A stretch of DNA of 43,991 bases. Source: Sulfurovum sp. Lineage in GTDB: Bacteria; Campylobacterota; Campylobacteria; Campylobacterales; Sulfurovaceae. The position numbers and the translations under genes are program-made. Position 1 is the stretch's first letter, and every line of letters starts with the position of its first letter. The notes beneath the pieces were generated by a model, which was not told the DNA's origin, searched no databases, and saw only the letters and a list, made by a program, of their open reading frames with translations. Positions 1 through 8,343 of this stretch are shown here, in pieces. The stretch is taken from the NCBI GenBank assembly GCA_027062365.1, contig JAMOTK010000030.1:1-43991 (forward strand), read 5' to 3'.

Positions 1-68
1 TCTGGTAACTTTTCTAATATCTCTAGGGTCATCTCTATATCTATTAATTCTTTTATATCTATTTTCAT
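1..68 (-). CDS. N-terminal fragment of an unidentified gene, cut by the left edge
   Basis: An ATG on the minus strand at 68 opens a frame of 22 codons that runs off the window without a stop. The peptide begins MKIDIKELIDIEMTLEILEK, acidic and probably helical. There is no strong ribosome binding site; only a weak AATAAG lies upstream. Nothing in the visible part identifies a family. It could be a real gene start or a chance open frame. Confidence 0.3.
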   Translation of the reverse strand, partial: MKIDIKELIDIEMTLEILEKLP

Positions 69-158
69 GGCTTATTTTAAACATAGTTATGCTTTGTTAT
101 TGCTTAGAATTGTATGAAAATGACCTAATAACAAGGACGTAATCTTCTTCAATCTACT

Positions 159-275
159 CTAATACGAAAAATTATACCCTCGTCTTCTTACCGTATGTAT
201 TACTTGAAAGCCAAGAATACTTTTGAGTCTTTTTCTAAGTTGGAGTGGTCTACCCCAACCAATGTAGCCATACAT
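159..275 (-). pseudogene. Remnant of an OmpR/PhoB-type response regulator (C-terminal winged helix)
   Basis: Directly behind the SulP stop codon, a 38-codon minus-strand frame ends LRKRLKSILGFQVIHTVRRR then GYNFSY and a TAG stop at 159-161. The run LRKRL...IHTVRxxGYxF is the signature end of the OmpR-family DNA-binding domain (recognition helix end plus C-terminal hairpin). The receiver domain and most of the winged helix are missing, because the SulP gene occupies the sequence where they should be. The first in-frame ATG (273-275) touches the SulP stop. It reads as a truncated scar left by a rearrangement, not a working regulator. Confidence 0.6.
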
Positions 276-1858
276 TACACATTTGTAGCTACCTTATATG
301 TAGGGTCATCTTCTTCGTAAGTACAGAATGGTCCTGCTGAATGTAATGTCTTTTTACAATCTTCTGATAGATGTCTTAGGGTAAGCTTTTTACCTAATTT
401 TCTATATTTATCGGTAAGAGAGTCTATAGCTTCTGAGCCTGATGAGTCCATGACTCTTGCTTTTTTGAAATCTATGATAACTTCTGCGGGGTCATCTTCT
501 ACCGTGAATTGTTCGTTAAACGAAGTAACTGAAGCAAAAAATAGAGGACCATCTAACTCATAAACCTTTTTGCCATATTCATCGGTGGAAGTACGTGCAA
601 ATATTTTGGCATGTTCCCATGCAAAGACAAGAGCAGAGATGATAATACCTGCGATGACAGCTACTGCTAAGTCTTCAAGTACGGTGATGATGGTTACGAT
701 TATGAGTACAAAGGCATCAGAACGAGGCATGTGTTTGATACGTTTGATAGAGGAAAATTCAAAGGTACCGATACTTACCATAAACATAATACCCACAAGA
801 ACAGCCACAGGAATGACAGCAATCACTGAAGAGAAACTCACTACCAATATGATGAGTAAGACAGCCGCTGTAAAAGAGGAGAGACGACCTAAGCCTCCTG
901 ATGTGAAGTTAATCACTGATTGACCAATCATTGCACATCCTGCCATTCCTCCAAATAATCCTGAAGTGGTATTTCCTACACCCAAAGCGATACACTCTTG
1001 GTTACCAGAACCACGTTCTCCACCCATTTCATCGAGTACAGAAAGAGTAAGCAGTGATTCTATCAAACCTACAAGAGCCACGATGAGTGCTGTAGGTAAG
1101 ATAATAGCCATCGAAGCCCATGTAAACAATGCTCCTACAGGCAAAATAAAGGACGGCATAGAGACATTAGAAAGGTCGGCTAAATCGCCTACTATTTTGG
1201 TGTCTATGTGCATAAAATACGTAAGCAATGTCAGCACCACAATAGCCACAAGACCCGCAGGTACGGCTTTAGAAAACTTAGGCAAAAAGTGCATCGTTGA
1301 CATCGTAATAAGGATAATAATATACATGATATAATTCTCATTCAATGAGGCGAAGAGTATCTCTATCCATCCATGATACTGTTCCATATTTTGAGGTGCA
1401 AGGAAAGGAAGCTGTGCTAAAGCGATGACGATAGCCAAACCATTGACAAAGCCAAAAAGAGCAGGTTGAGGAACAAGACGGATAAACTTACCCATTTTCA
1501 TAAGCCCAATGCTTATTTGTATGAGTCCTGCGATGATGGAGGTGAGTAAGATATAATTGAGTATCATGATAGAAAGGTCTTCTTTGCCTAAGTCTGGATA
1601 CATCTGGGCTACAGAGAGACCTAATCCTACAAATACTACGGCTACAGCACCCGTAGCACCAGAAATCATCCCTGGTTTACCACCTAAGATAGAAGTGATA
1701 AGACCAATAATAAAAGCCCCATAGAGACCAACCACGGGAGAGACCCCAGCGATAAATGAAAAAGCAATAGCTTCAGGCACAAGTGCTACTGCAACCAATG
1801 CCCCTGAGAGTACATCATTTTTGATGTTTTGTTTTGAGTAATTTTGAATGTTAAACAA
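275..1858 (-). CDS. SulP-family anion transporter with STAS domain
   Basis: Inner-membrane secondary transporter of the SLC26/SulP family, which moves sulfate, bicarbonate or other inorganic anions. The 527-aa product has the usual N-terminal SulP pattern (VPEAIAFSFIAGVSPVVGLY, then GAxGAVAVVF), about 10-12 hydrophobic segments to roughly residue 415, and a C-terminal cytoplasmic STAS domain (about 435-520, with VIIDFKKARVMDSSGSEAI). The start is TTG at 1858, chosen because AAGGA sits 6-7 nt upstream. The substrate cannot be read from sequence; both sulfate and bicarbonate make sense in an autotrophic sulfur oxidiser. It stands alone, followed by a response-regulator scar. Confidence 0.93.
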   Translation of the reverse strand: MFNIQNYSKQNIKNDVLSGALVAVALVPEAIAFSFIAGVSPVVGLYGAFIIGLITSILGGKPGMISGATGAVAVVFVGLGLSVAQMYPDLGKEDLSIMILNYILLTSIIAGLIQISIGLMKMGKFIRLVPQPALFGFVNGLAIVIALAQLPFLAPQNMEQYHGWIEILFASLNENYIMYIIILITMSTMHFLPKFSKAVPAGLVAIVVLTLLTYFMHIDTKIVGDLADLSNVSMPSFILPVGALFTWASMAIILPTALIVALVGLIESLLTLSVLDEMGGERGSGNQECIALGVGNTTSGLFGGMAGCAMIGQSVINFTSGGLGRLSSFTAAVLLIILVVSFSSVIAVIPVAVLVGIMFMVSIGTFEFSSIKRIKHMPRSDAFVLIIVTIITVLEDLAVAVIAGIIISALVFAWEHAKIFARTSTDEYGKKVYELDGPLFFASVTSFNEQFTVEDDPAEVIIDFKKARVMDSSGSEAIDSLTDKYRKLGKKLTLRHLSEDCKKTLHSAGPFCTYEEDDPTYKVATNV

Positions 1859-1918
1859 GAGAATTCCTTATTATATAATGCTATATATGCGTGGAATTTT
1901 ACCATAATAGTTTGATAC

Positions 1919-2389
1919 TTAGAGTAAGCCCATCGCTAATTTGGCTTCATCGGTCATGTTTGCTTGTCCCCATGGTGGGTCAAAGACAATATCTACATCT
2001 ATATTTTCAAGTCCAGATTGTCGACTGACGATACTTTTGACCAAATCTACAATGACTTGTGAAAATGAACACGTAGCAGAAGTAAGTGTCATCGTAATTT
2101 TACACATTTTAAGCATAGAGACTTCATTTGTCCAACACTCTATACGATAGATAAGCCCCAAGTCATAGATATTAACAGGAAGTTCTGGGTCATAGATTTG
2201 TTTGAGATGTTCTACAATTTTTTCTTCCATTTCTCCATCGGAGGGTTGTTTATCTATAAATTTTTGACGTTCCTCTAACATTTTAGCATTGATGTTGCTT
2301 TGTATTGTTTTAGGAAACTTAGCCTCATAGGCTTCTAGTTCGGCTGATGTAGTAGGTACATCATCTTCTTTAATATTATGTATATCCAT
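1919..2389 (-). CDS. sufT: SufT-like MIP18/DUF59 Fe-S cluster assembly protein
   Basis: A small cytosolic protein of the MIP18 (DUF59) family, which helps mature Fe-S proteins. The 156-aa product has an acidic N-terminal extension and then the DUF59 core: IYDPELPVNIYDLGLIYRIE, a TLTSATCSFSQ segment with the conserved cysteine, and DIVFDPPWGQANMTDEAKLA near the C-terminus. Start chosen at 2389, where AAGGAG lies about 6 nt upstream; an in-frame ATG at 2422 would overlap sufE and has no such site. It begins 1 nt past the sufE stop, so the two are translationally coupled. The pairing fits SufE handing sulfur to a cluster-assembly pathway. Confidence 0.88.
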   Translation of the reverse strand: MDIHNIKEDDVPTTSAELEAYEAKFPKTIQSNINAKMLEERQKFIDKQPSDGEMEEKIVEHLKQIYDPELPVNIYDLGLIYRIECWTNEVSMLKMCKITMTLTSATCSFSQVIVDLVKSIVSRQSGLENIDVDIVFDPPWGQANMTDEAKLAMGLL

Positions 2390-2390
2390 C

Positions 2391-2813
2391 TTAAACTCCT
2401 TGTTCTTGACATTTTTGTGCATAGGTATAGACCATTTTCAAAAAAGCTTCTAAGCTTTGTTGACGTACAGGTGAAAGCAGTTCTATAATACCCAATGATT
2501 GTAGTGTGGCTACATCAAAGTCTAGTATTTCTTTTGCTGGACGATTGCCAAATATATCTAATAGTAAGATAAGCATCCCTTTTGCCATAGCAGACGAACC
2601 CTCTCCACGTAATATCAGGACACCATCCCTACACTCACCCACAAGCCACGCAGGAGAAGCACAGCCATGTACAAAGGTTGCATCATTTTTTTCTGTATCA
2701 AGAAGGGGTGTATGTCTATCTCCTAAGTCAAAGATATATTCTAGTTTTTCATTTGCCGTAATAAAGAGATCAAAATCCTCTTTATATTTTGCGATAGTTT
2801 CTTGCATATTCAT
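2391..2813 (-). CDS. sufE: SufE-type cysteine desulfuration protein
   Basis: SufE accepts persulfide sulfur from a cysteine desulfurase (SufS/IscS type) and passes it to the Fe-S scaffold. The product is 141 aa from the ATG at 2813, which has AAAGGA 7 nt upstream; the in-frame ATG at 2846 is less well placed. The acceptor cysteine falls at residue 51 in VHGCASPAWL, the same position as Cys51 of E. coli SufE. The family motif is usually GCQSxVW, so the SPA residues are a mild divergence. First gene of the sufE-sufT pair, divergent from the DUF445 gene at 2907. Confidence 0.9.
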   Translation of the reverse strand: MNMQETIAKYKEDFDLFITANEKLEYIFDLGDRHTPLLDTEKNDATFVHGCASPAWLVGECRDGVLILRGEGSSAMAKGMLILLLDIFGNRPAKEILDFDVATLQSLGIIELLSPVRQQSLEAFLKMVYTYAQKCQEQGV

Positions 2814-2906
2814 AGATAATTCCTTTAATAAAGCATATCCTAACATATATGATATTATAATTTACATAATTGTCTCTATATTTAAAAAACCTACAGAAAG
2901 TGTACC

Positions 2907-3611
2907 ATGTCCAAATCTTTATTCACTGATATTATCTCTATCTTATTGATTGCTTTGTCTTTTGCTGTGCCTCCTGCCTATCATGATATATTGCTTTTTA
3001 CTGGGCTTTTTGCTCTTTCTGGAGCGATTACCAATCAACTAGCGATACACATGCTCTTTCATCGTGTGCCTTTTTTGTATGGCTCAGGAGTAATAGAAAA
3101 GAATTTTGCTACATTTAAATCTTCTATCCATACTATGATTATGAAACAGTTTTTTAATAAAGAGCAGTTGGCTCATTTTTTTACTAAAGAAGAGCAAAAG
3201 ATAGACTTAGCACCTTTGGTAGAGGGGGCTGATTTTTCTCCTGCTTTTGATGCACTTTCTAAGACAGTCATGGAATCTAAGTTTGGAGGGGCTATCAATA
3301 TGTTTGGTGGAGAAGAAGCGTTAGAAGGACTACGTGAACCTTTTGGTAAAAAGCTAAAATCGGCTGTAATTTCTATTGTCTCTTCTGATTCTTTTAAGGC
3401 TCAATTAGACCATCACATCCAACATTCAGCACTTTCTGATGACATGATAAATTCTGTAGATACCCTTATCACAGAACGTCTTGATGACCTCACTCCCCAA
3501 ATGGTCAAAGAGTTAGTACAAGAATTCATCAAAGAGCATTTAGGGTGGCTAGTGGTATGGGGTGGTATTTTTGGAGGCATTATAGGATGTACTTCTTCAT
3601 TGTTTTTATAA
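2907..3611 (+). CDS. DUF445 family membrane protein
   Basis: A 234-aa protein with a hydrophobic N-terminal pair of helices (about 8-50), a soluble helical middle, and a C-terminal membrane helix (about 213-232). The segment SGAITNQLAIHMLFHRVP matches the DUF445 hallmark (GAxTNxxAIxMLF). DUF445 proteins (YheB/YjiN-like) have no assigned biochemical role. The ribosome binding site is weak (GAAAG). It ends 9 nt before the convergent DUF1090 gene. Confidence 0.8.
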   Translation: MSKSLFTDIISILLIALSFAVPPAYHDILLFTGLFALSGAITNQLAIHMLFHRVPFLYGSGVIEKNFATFKSSIHTMIMKQFFNKEQLAHFFTKEEQKIDLAPLVEGADFSPAFDALSKTVMESKFGGAINMFGGEEALEGLREPFGKKLKSAVISIVSSDSFKAQLDHHIQHSALSDDMINSVDTLITERLDDLTPQMVKELVQEFIKEHLGWLVVWGGIFGGIIGCTSSLFL

Positions 3612-3620
3612 ATCTATAGA

Positions 3621-4028
3621 CTATTGTAAGGCCTTTAACTCTTCTTCAAGTTTTTGTATTTTTCTATTTTCTTCAGATATTTTGGTTTTATATTTTTCTA
3701 TTTTTTCAGGTCTATTCTCTTTCACAGATTCTTCATAATTTTCCATATCTTCCTGCAAATCTTTTTTGCTCTCTTCAATTTTTTCTTCTAAGTTTTTAGC
3801 TAATTTATCATCGGTACAATATTTATTAACTTTTTCTAATGCAATTTTCAAACCTTTAACTCTTGAGCTATTTTCCATTTTTTTAGCAATCTGCAAATCT
3901 TTCTTAATATGGCAAGTTTTCTTGTTACATCCAATCAAATCATTACAATCAATCTCTACATTGGCTACAACATTCATACTTAGCAACAATACTCCAAGAA
4001 TTTGCATCTTTAATATCTTTTTTAACAT
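3621..4028 (-). CDS. DUF1090 family periplasmic protein
   Basis: A 135-aa secreted protein with a signal peptide (about residues 1-22, ending VVANV), then a DUF1090 pattern: CxxKxCHIKKDLQIAKKMEN, RVKGLKIALEKVNKYC, and a long charged coiled coil from about residue 75 to the end. The E. coli relative is YqjC; function unknown. Three cysteines in the first 40 mature residues may form disulfides. AAGGA lies 8 nt before the start. The gene sits alone, convergent with DUF445 and downstream of ruvA. Confidence 0.75.
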   Translation of the reverse strand: MLKKILKMQILGVLLLSMNVVANVEIDCNDLIGCNKKTCHIKKDLQIAKKMENSSRVKGLKIALEKVNKYCTDDKLAKNLEEKIEESKKDLQEDMENYEESVKENRPEKIEKYKTKISEENRKIQKLEEELKALQ

Positions 4029-4085
4029 AGTAAATATCCTTTTTTATCTTAAATCATAACAAACTTCAACATAATAGTAGATAAA

Positions 4086-4091
4086 AGTATA
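4086..4091 (-). promoter_or_regulatory. Possible -10 box for the DUF1090 gene
   Basis: TATACT on the minus strand, 58 nt before the DUF1090 start and just after the ruvA stop. Campylobacterota vegetative promoters rely mainly on the -10 hexamer, and no clear -35 is seen. Suggestive only. Confidence 0.3.
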
Positions 4092-4107
4092 TAAACATAC
4101 TCAGCCA

Positions 4108-4665
4108 TTACAATCTTTGTAACTTCTTTAATCCTTCTTTGACGAGGCTACTTGTATCCCCTGAAGCCCCTTGTAATGCTTTTTGGATGGCATCTTTTTT
4201 GAAACCTAAACTTTCTAGTGCCATGATAGCATCAGCTAACTCTGTACTACTGATGCTATTCATATCCGTATCTACGATAAAGTCTGCTAGTTCTACTAAG
4301 ATACGACTAGCAGCCTTAGGGCCTATACCTGGGACACGTTTGAGCATACTCACATCTTTAGAAGCAATAACTTTTGCAAAGGTACTTGGCGTAAATGTTG
4401 AGCATATTGCCAATCCTACTTTAGGACCTACACCGTTGATTTTGAGTACGGTATCAAACATTTTCTTTTCATGGTTATCTATAAATCCAAAAAGAAGATT
4501 GGCATCTTCACGTATCACTTGTGTAACAACGAGTTTGACCCTATCTTGGCTAATAGCATGAGAAGTATTGATAGATATATGTACTTCATGGATAAGTCCT
4601 TGTACATTCAGATGTACAAATGTGGGTTCTTTTTTTTCTATTTGTCCTTCTATTCCAACTATCAT
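4108..4665 (-). CDS. ruvA: Holliday junction branch migration protein RuvA
   Basis: RuvA binds four-way DNA junctions as a tetramer and loads the RuvB motor. The 185-aa product has the N-terminal OB-fold ([19 protein letters not shown], ending [10 protein letters not shown]), two helix-hairpin-helix motifs ([12 protein letters not shown] near 77 and [12 protein letters not shown] near 112), an acidic linker and the C-terminal RuvB-contacting domain ([16 protein letters not shown]). Length is normal for the family. Its ATG overlaps the TGA of the sodium channel gene (ATGA), so ruvA is probably translated from the channel transcript. ruvB and ruvC are not in the window. Confidence 0.96.
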   Translation of the reverse strand: MIVGIEGQIEKKEPTFVHLNVQGLIHEVHISINTSHAISQDRVKLVVTQVIREDANLLFGFIDNHEKKMFDTVLKINGVGPKVGLAICSTFTPSTFAKVIASKDVSMLKRVPGIGPKAASRILVELADFIVDTDMNSISSTELADAIMALESLGFKKDAIQKALQGASGDTSSLVKEGLKKLQRL

Positions 4666-5462
4666 GCTTGTCCTTTGATAAGTAATGCTTTGAGTTCTTT
4701 GATGTCATTACGCAAATGTGCTATCTCTTTATGATGTAGCTCTTCTATAGAAAGTACTTCTATTTTTTCTTTTTCTTCATGGTTACTGTTCATTTCATTC
4801 ATGGCGTCTACCACAATAGCAATAATAAGATTGACGATAATAAAAGTAGCCATAAAGATAAAAGGCACAAAAAATATCCATGCGAGAGGATACACTTCCA
4901 TCACAGGACGGACAATCCCCATAGACCATGACTCCAAAGTCATAATTTGAAACAAAGTATAAAAAGATTCTCCTAAAGTACCAAACCACTCAGGAAATTT
5001 TTCGCCATAAAGCTGTGTTGCCATGATAGCAAAGATATAGAAAAAAAGTGTCAATAACCCTGCGATAGAAGCAATACCAGGTATCACACTCAATAATGCT
5101 GTCATAATTTTTTTCATTTGTGGGACAATAGTAATAAGTCTAAAGAGCCTAAGCACTCTTAGTATCCTAAATATCTCAAACCCTGCACTACTTGGGATAA
5201 GTGAAATAGAAACAATCAAAAAATCAAATACAGACCATGAATCTTTAAAGAAATCTATTCTATTAATATAAATACGTAAAATAATTTCAATGGTAAAAAC
5301 ACTCACTACAAAAAAGTTAAAATACTCAAATAAAGTATAGTACTTCGTAGCAAAAATCGTGGATGTTTCAAACCCCATTGTAATACCATTAAGGATAATA
5401 AGCCCCATAATGAAATTTTGAAATTTATTATCTTCTATAAAATTTTTAATTGTCTGATACAT
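4662..5462 (-). CDS. Voltage-gated sodium channel, NavAb type
   Basis: A single-domain six-helix channel that forms a homotetrameric Na+ pore. The 266-aa product carries S4 gating arginines at 99, 102, 105 and 108 ([12 protein letters not shown]), the selectivity filter TLESWSM at 175-181, an S6 helix (about 196-221) and a C-terminal charged coiled coil (about 228-262). Residue numbers coincide with those published for Arcobacter butzleri NavAb (267 aa), which supports the ATG at 5462; the ATG 27 nt upstream has no ribosome binding site, while GAGAG precedes 5462. Its last codons overlap ruvA. Physiological role in such bacteria is unknown; motility or ion homeostasis are guesses. Confidence 0.93.
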   Translation of the reverse strand: MYQTIKNFIEDNKFQNFIMGLIILNGITMGFETSTIFATKYYTLFEYFNFFVVSVFTIEIILRIYINRIDFFKDSWSVFDFLIVSISLIPSSAGFEIFRILRVLRLFRLITIVPQMKKIMTALLSVIPGIASIAGLLTLFFYIFAIMATQLYGEKFPEWFGTLGESFYTLFQIMTLESWSMGIVRPVMEVYPLAWIFFVPFIFMATFIIVNLIIAIVVDAMNEMNSNHEEKEKIEVLSIEELHHKEIAHLRNDIKELKALLIKGQA

Positions 5463-5501
5463 GATTTTCTCTCTTTTAGTATTATTCAATATGCGAAATT
5501 A

Positions 5502-5972
5502 TTATTCAAAGTATTCATTGATAATTTGAGGGAAAAGCTTCATTGTTTTTCTCGCTTTGTCTATCTTGGGTTGAAAGACTTCTGCTGAATTTGGGTAATC
5601 TCTGATAAATTCGTCATAAATAGATATTTTGTTTTCCATGTGTGCTTCTAGGGCATCTAAAACAGACTGCATATTTTCTTTGCTTGTGGCATATTTCATA
5701 AGAAGTTCAAACATACGTTTACGTGGGTGTATCGCCATAGAGTCACCTGCTACCAATGCAATATCTTTGATGTCCCAACGAGAGATGTAGATACCCGATA
5801 CATGAGGTGCAATGAGTTTGGCATAGAGTGCCTCTGTGTAAGATGGGTAGTCTTTTAAATCTACTTCTTCATCTGATGCACATTGTCCATCAGGACCAAA
5901 AGCTGGTTTACCATTGAAATTTTGCTGACTTATGTTAGCAAATTCTTCTCTTAAATTTTTTATATTATCCAT
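5502..5972 (-). CDS. Uncharacterised protein, last gene of the molybdoenzyme operon
   Basis: I do not recognise this 156-aa soluble protein. It is acidic and mostly helical, with no signal peptide, membrane helix or metal motif; the only cysteine is in DGQCASDEE near residue 31. A central stretch (IYISRWDIKDIALVAGDSMA) is the most conserved-looking part. It starts at an ATG with a good AGGAG and overlaps the gene at 5965 by 8 nt, so it is co-translated with the molybdoenzyme accessory genes. An accessory role in maturing or targeting that enzyme is inferred from position only. Confidence 0.7.
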   Translation of the reverse strand: MDNIKNLREEFANISQQNFNGKPAFGPDGQCASDEEVDLKDYPSYTEALYAKLIAPHVSGIYISRWDIKDIALVAGDSMAIHPRKRMFELLMKYATSKENMQSVLDALEAHMENKISIYDEFIRDYPNSAEVFQPKIDKARKTMKLFPQIINEYFE

Positions 5973-6444
5973 TATTTTCTCCTATAAGTATGGGGATATC
6001 ATCCACATCTATTTTACTGTCAAACCAGCGATTTGCTAATAACATCATCTTTGCAACAAAGAGGATTTGGTCATCAAGAAACTCTGGTTTATCAAACAAT
6101 GCTTTGGCATCATCACTTAGACAATAGCCATATACCTTGCTTTCTTTAATCTCTACAAAATCTACACGCCCTTCTTTAGTTGCACAGGCATCAAGACTGT
6201 TACAATACTGTATTACTTTTTCTGAAAACTCACGCTCTATCATCATCATATCAACTTTAGAACTCCCCACACTTGTCATCGTAATAGCAAAATGTTCATC
6301 TGTGATATTTAGAGCAATAGCCGTAGCATTCATCGCATTATGTTTCATTATTTTATTAAAATAGCGTCTCATATATCCTGTCTGTGCATTGTGACCCAAG
6401 ATAGTACAGAGTTTGGTATCTGGTTTTATTTCATGTGGTTGCAT
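5965..6444 (-). CDS. Uncharacterised protein with a faint AroE N-terminal-like pattern
   Basis: A 159-aa soluble protein between a ferredoxin (TAATG overlap of 1 nt upstream) and the uncharacterised gene at 5502 (8-nt overlap). By eye the order TKLCTILGHNAQTGYMRRYF, then FAITMTSVGSSK, then SKVYGYCLSDDA resembles the substrate-binding half of shikimate dehydrogenase (GNPxxHSxSP, VTxPxK, GxNTDG). The NAD(P)-binding half is absent and the catalytic NTDG is not conserved, so it would be a non-catalytic relative at best. The resemblance is my pattern reading, not a database match. The context points to molybdoenzyme maturation or control. Confidence 0.65.
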   Translation of the reverse strand: MQPHEIKPDTKLCTILGHNAQTGYMRRYFNKIMKHNAMNATAIALNITDEHFAITMTSVGSSKVDMMMIEREFSEKVIQYCNSLDACATKEGRVDFVEIKESKVYGYCLSDDAKALFDKPEFLDDQILFVAKMMLLANRWFDSKIDVDDIPILIGENNG

Positions 6445-7565
6445 TAGTTATTACCTTTACTTTCTTCTTGTAAAGCTTCCATGCGTTTGGCGTTGTTATG
6501 CAAAAACATCGCTTCTTCTTCTTCTACTGCACATCGAGGACAGGTTTGTTCGCCACCCATATAGGTAAAGCTATTGCCACATTCCATACAACGCTTGATA
6601 TTAAATGTAGCCAAGGTGCGTTGTTTAGGCTCAAAAAATTCTTTGATTTCAAACCCTGCTTGTAACTGTATTGCATCAGGTTCACAGACATCATGGCAGA
6701 GACGACACTTCACACAAAGCATCGCATCAAAATGAATTAGCGAAAATTTCGCCGTACTACTCAATGCTCCTGTAGGACAAATACGATAACATATCTGACA
6801 ATTGGTACAACTCTCCTCTACAAATTTTTGAGAAATAAAGCCAATCTCTTCTTCGGGTAAAATCTCAAAACTATCAGGTATGTTTGCATGTTTGAGTGTG
6901 GTCAAAAGTATTTTACGTTTATCTGGTAGATTTTTTTCTTTTATTTTAGAAATAATATCTGGATTAAGTGCAAATACTTTTAGCTCATCAGCTTCTACAG
7001 CTTCATCAAAACTCATCTTATGTTTGACCACCCCTTTGAGAGAGGCATTGCCTAAAAAAGAACGTCTTGAAGAGATTTCTTCTATTTCTTGTTCTTCATC
7101 TTGTTCTATATCTTCAGCATTGCTAGAGAGTTGTTTGGATGAAAAAGAAGAGAGTACAAAATTTGCCTCTTCTATCCGTGCTTTGATTTGATCATACAAT
7201 ATACTTTGACTGTCATAAGAGCTAACATCTAAAGTAATCTCTTCCTCACTTGCCAATGCAAAAGAAATCAGATGTTCTACCGAAAACACAGAGAGACAAG
7301 GTACATTAAACTTAGGACTAATCAGCCTTACTTTAGACTCCAAAAAGGTAAAGAAAAATTCTGTTGTAGAGAACTCTGATAAAGAAAAAGCTTCTGTAGG
7401 ACAAGCACCTACACAAGAAGATGCTTCTACCCCTGTATTGTTGGCAAAGCTTGGTAGATTGTCTACGAGTTGTATAGACTCAGGACAAGCATCTATACAT
7501 TTGGTACAATCAGAAAATTTACTTGTAGCCCTAATACAAGAGGCTATTTCAAGATGTAATGACAT
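6444..7565 (-). CDS. Multi-cluster ferredoxin-like protein of the molybdoenzyme operon
   Basis: A 373-aa Fe-S protein. N-terminal cysteines at 10, 20, 23, 27, 51 and 55 could bind a cluster in a broken ferredoxin pattern. A middle region without cysteine pairs contains an SRRSFLGNAS stretch (arginines 167-168) that looks like a Tat motif inside the protein. Two classical [4Fe-4S] sites follow (C253/256/259/263 and C284/287/290/294), then a zinc-ribbon or rubredoxin-like CxxC...CxxC (326/329/342/345). Start taken at 7565, where ATG overlaps the torD stop as TAATG; an ATG at 7592 is possible. Likely cytoplasmic, for cluster insertion or electron supply to the Mo enzyme; exact role unknown. Confidence 0.82.
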   Translation of the reverse strand: MSLHLEIASCIRATSKFSDCTKCIDACPESIQLVDNLPSFANNTGVEASSCVGACPTEAFSLSEFSTTEFFFTFLESKVRLISPKFNVPCLSVFSVEHLISFALASEEEITLDVSSYDSQSILYDQIKARIEEANFVLSSFSSKQLSSNAEDIEQDEEQEIEEISSRRSFLGNASLKGVVKHKMSFDEAVEADELKVFALNPDIISKIKEKNLPDKRKILLTTLKHANIPDSFEILPEEEIGFISQKFVEESCTNCQICYRICPTGALSSTAKFSLIHFDAMLCVKCRLCHDVCEPDAIQLQAGFEIKEFFEPKQRTLATFNIKRCMECGNSFTYMGGEQTCPRCAVEEEEAMFLHNNAKRMEALQEESKGNN

Positions 7566-8221
7566 TAATTTTCTACTGCCTGTGTTTGGCAATGGCTATC
7601 AAGTTGTGCTGTAATGTATTCAAAATCAGAGAGTAAAAACTCTAAACTAAGCTCTGCTCCATCATGATAAAGTGGTGTACGTGACTCACGCTTTGCATTG
7701 ATAAGAAACAGTGGGGTCCACTCTAAAAGATGTTCTTTAAGAAATGCACGTTGTACTTGAAGTAATTCACAAATACCATCTTTGTCTTCTGCTTCAAGTG
7801 CTTTTTGTAGTGCCATACAAAGCATATACATAAACTCAAGTTCTACACCGATATGGTCTGCACTCACTACCCTAGCCTTGTCTAATTCTACACGGAAATC
7901 AAGCTCATTATAGAGTTCTAGTACAGGATTATCTCCTCCACTCTCTATCATTTGGTCATCGCGTGTATAAAAACTTTCATACGGTACAAGGTGCATCAAA
8001 AAGAGATTGGTAAAATCTACATTATAATGCTCCTCAATAAGTAATTCTTTAGATAAAGTTTTTCTTTTATCCCAGTGCATATAGTTTGGAAATAATTCCA
8101 ATAAATCAGGGTCGCTTTCTATCTGCTCTAAAAATGCAACATCAACTTCTACTAGCATAAGCCGAGAGATGAGTGCATAAATTGCAATACGATTTTCTAT
8201 ATCTTTTTTCATTTGTTCCAT
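7565..8221 (-). CDS. TorD/DmsD-family chaperone for the molybdoenzyme
   Basis: A 218-aa, all-helical cytoplasmic protein. TorD-family chaperones bind the Tat signal of a molybdoenzyme, hold it for cofactor insertion and prevent early export. The hallmark LVPYESFYTRDD (around residue 77-88) and the helical C-terminal half match the family. AAAGG lies 6-7 nt before the ATG. It is encoded 122 nt behind the Tat-dependent catalytic subunit, the natural client, and overlaps the next ferredoxin gene by one base. Confidence 0.85.
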   Translation of the reverse strand: MEQMKKDIENRIAIYALISRLMLVEVDVAFLEQIESDPDLLELFPNYMHWDKRKTLSKELLIEEHYNVDFTNLFLMHLVPYESFYTRDDQMIESGGDNPVLELYNELDFRVELDKARVVSADHIGVELEFMYMLCMALQKALEAEDKDGICELLQVQRAFLKEHLLEWTPLFLINAKRESRTPLYHDGAELSLEFLLSDFEYITAQLDSHCQTQAVEN

Positions 8222-8306
8222 TATTTGCCTTTTTGTGAACTATACTACTTTCAAGATAAATAAAGCTTAATAAGATGAGTTATCTAGGAAATTGTATAGA
8301 ATATGT

Positions 8307-8330
8307 AGGACAGACAGAAATGTCTGTCCT
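8307..8330. terminator. Perfect stem-loop between catalytic subunit and torD
   Basis: AGGACAGACA and TGTCTGTCCT pair perfectly over 10 bp around a 4-nt loop (GAAA on the plus strand, TTTC in the operon transcript). It lies 13 nt past the catalytic-subunit stop, in the 122-nt gap before torD. No U-tract follows on either strand, so full intrinsic termination is unlikely. It more plausibly acts as a partial terminator, an RNA-processing site or a 3-prime stabiliser that keeps structural subunits more abundant than the chaperone. Confidence 0.6.
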
Positions 8331-8343
8331 TTAAGATAAAAGA

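Noticed and set aside
2390-2422. Longer start for the SufT-like protein
   Set aside because: It would overlap sufE by 32 nt and lacks a ribosome binding site, whereas 2389 has AAGGAG at proper distance.
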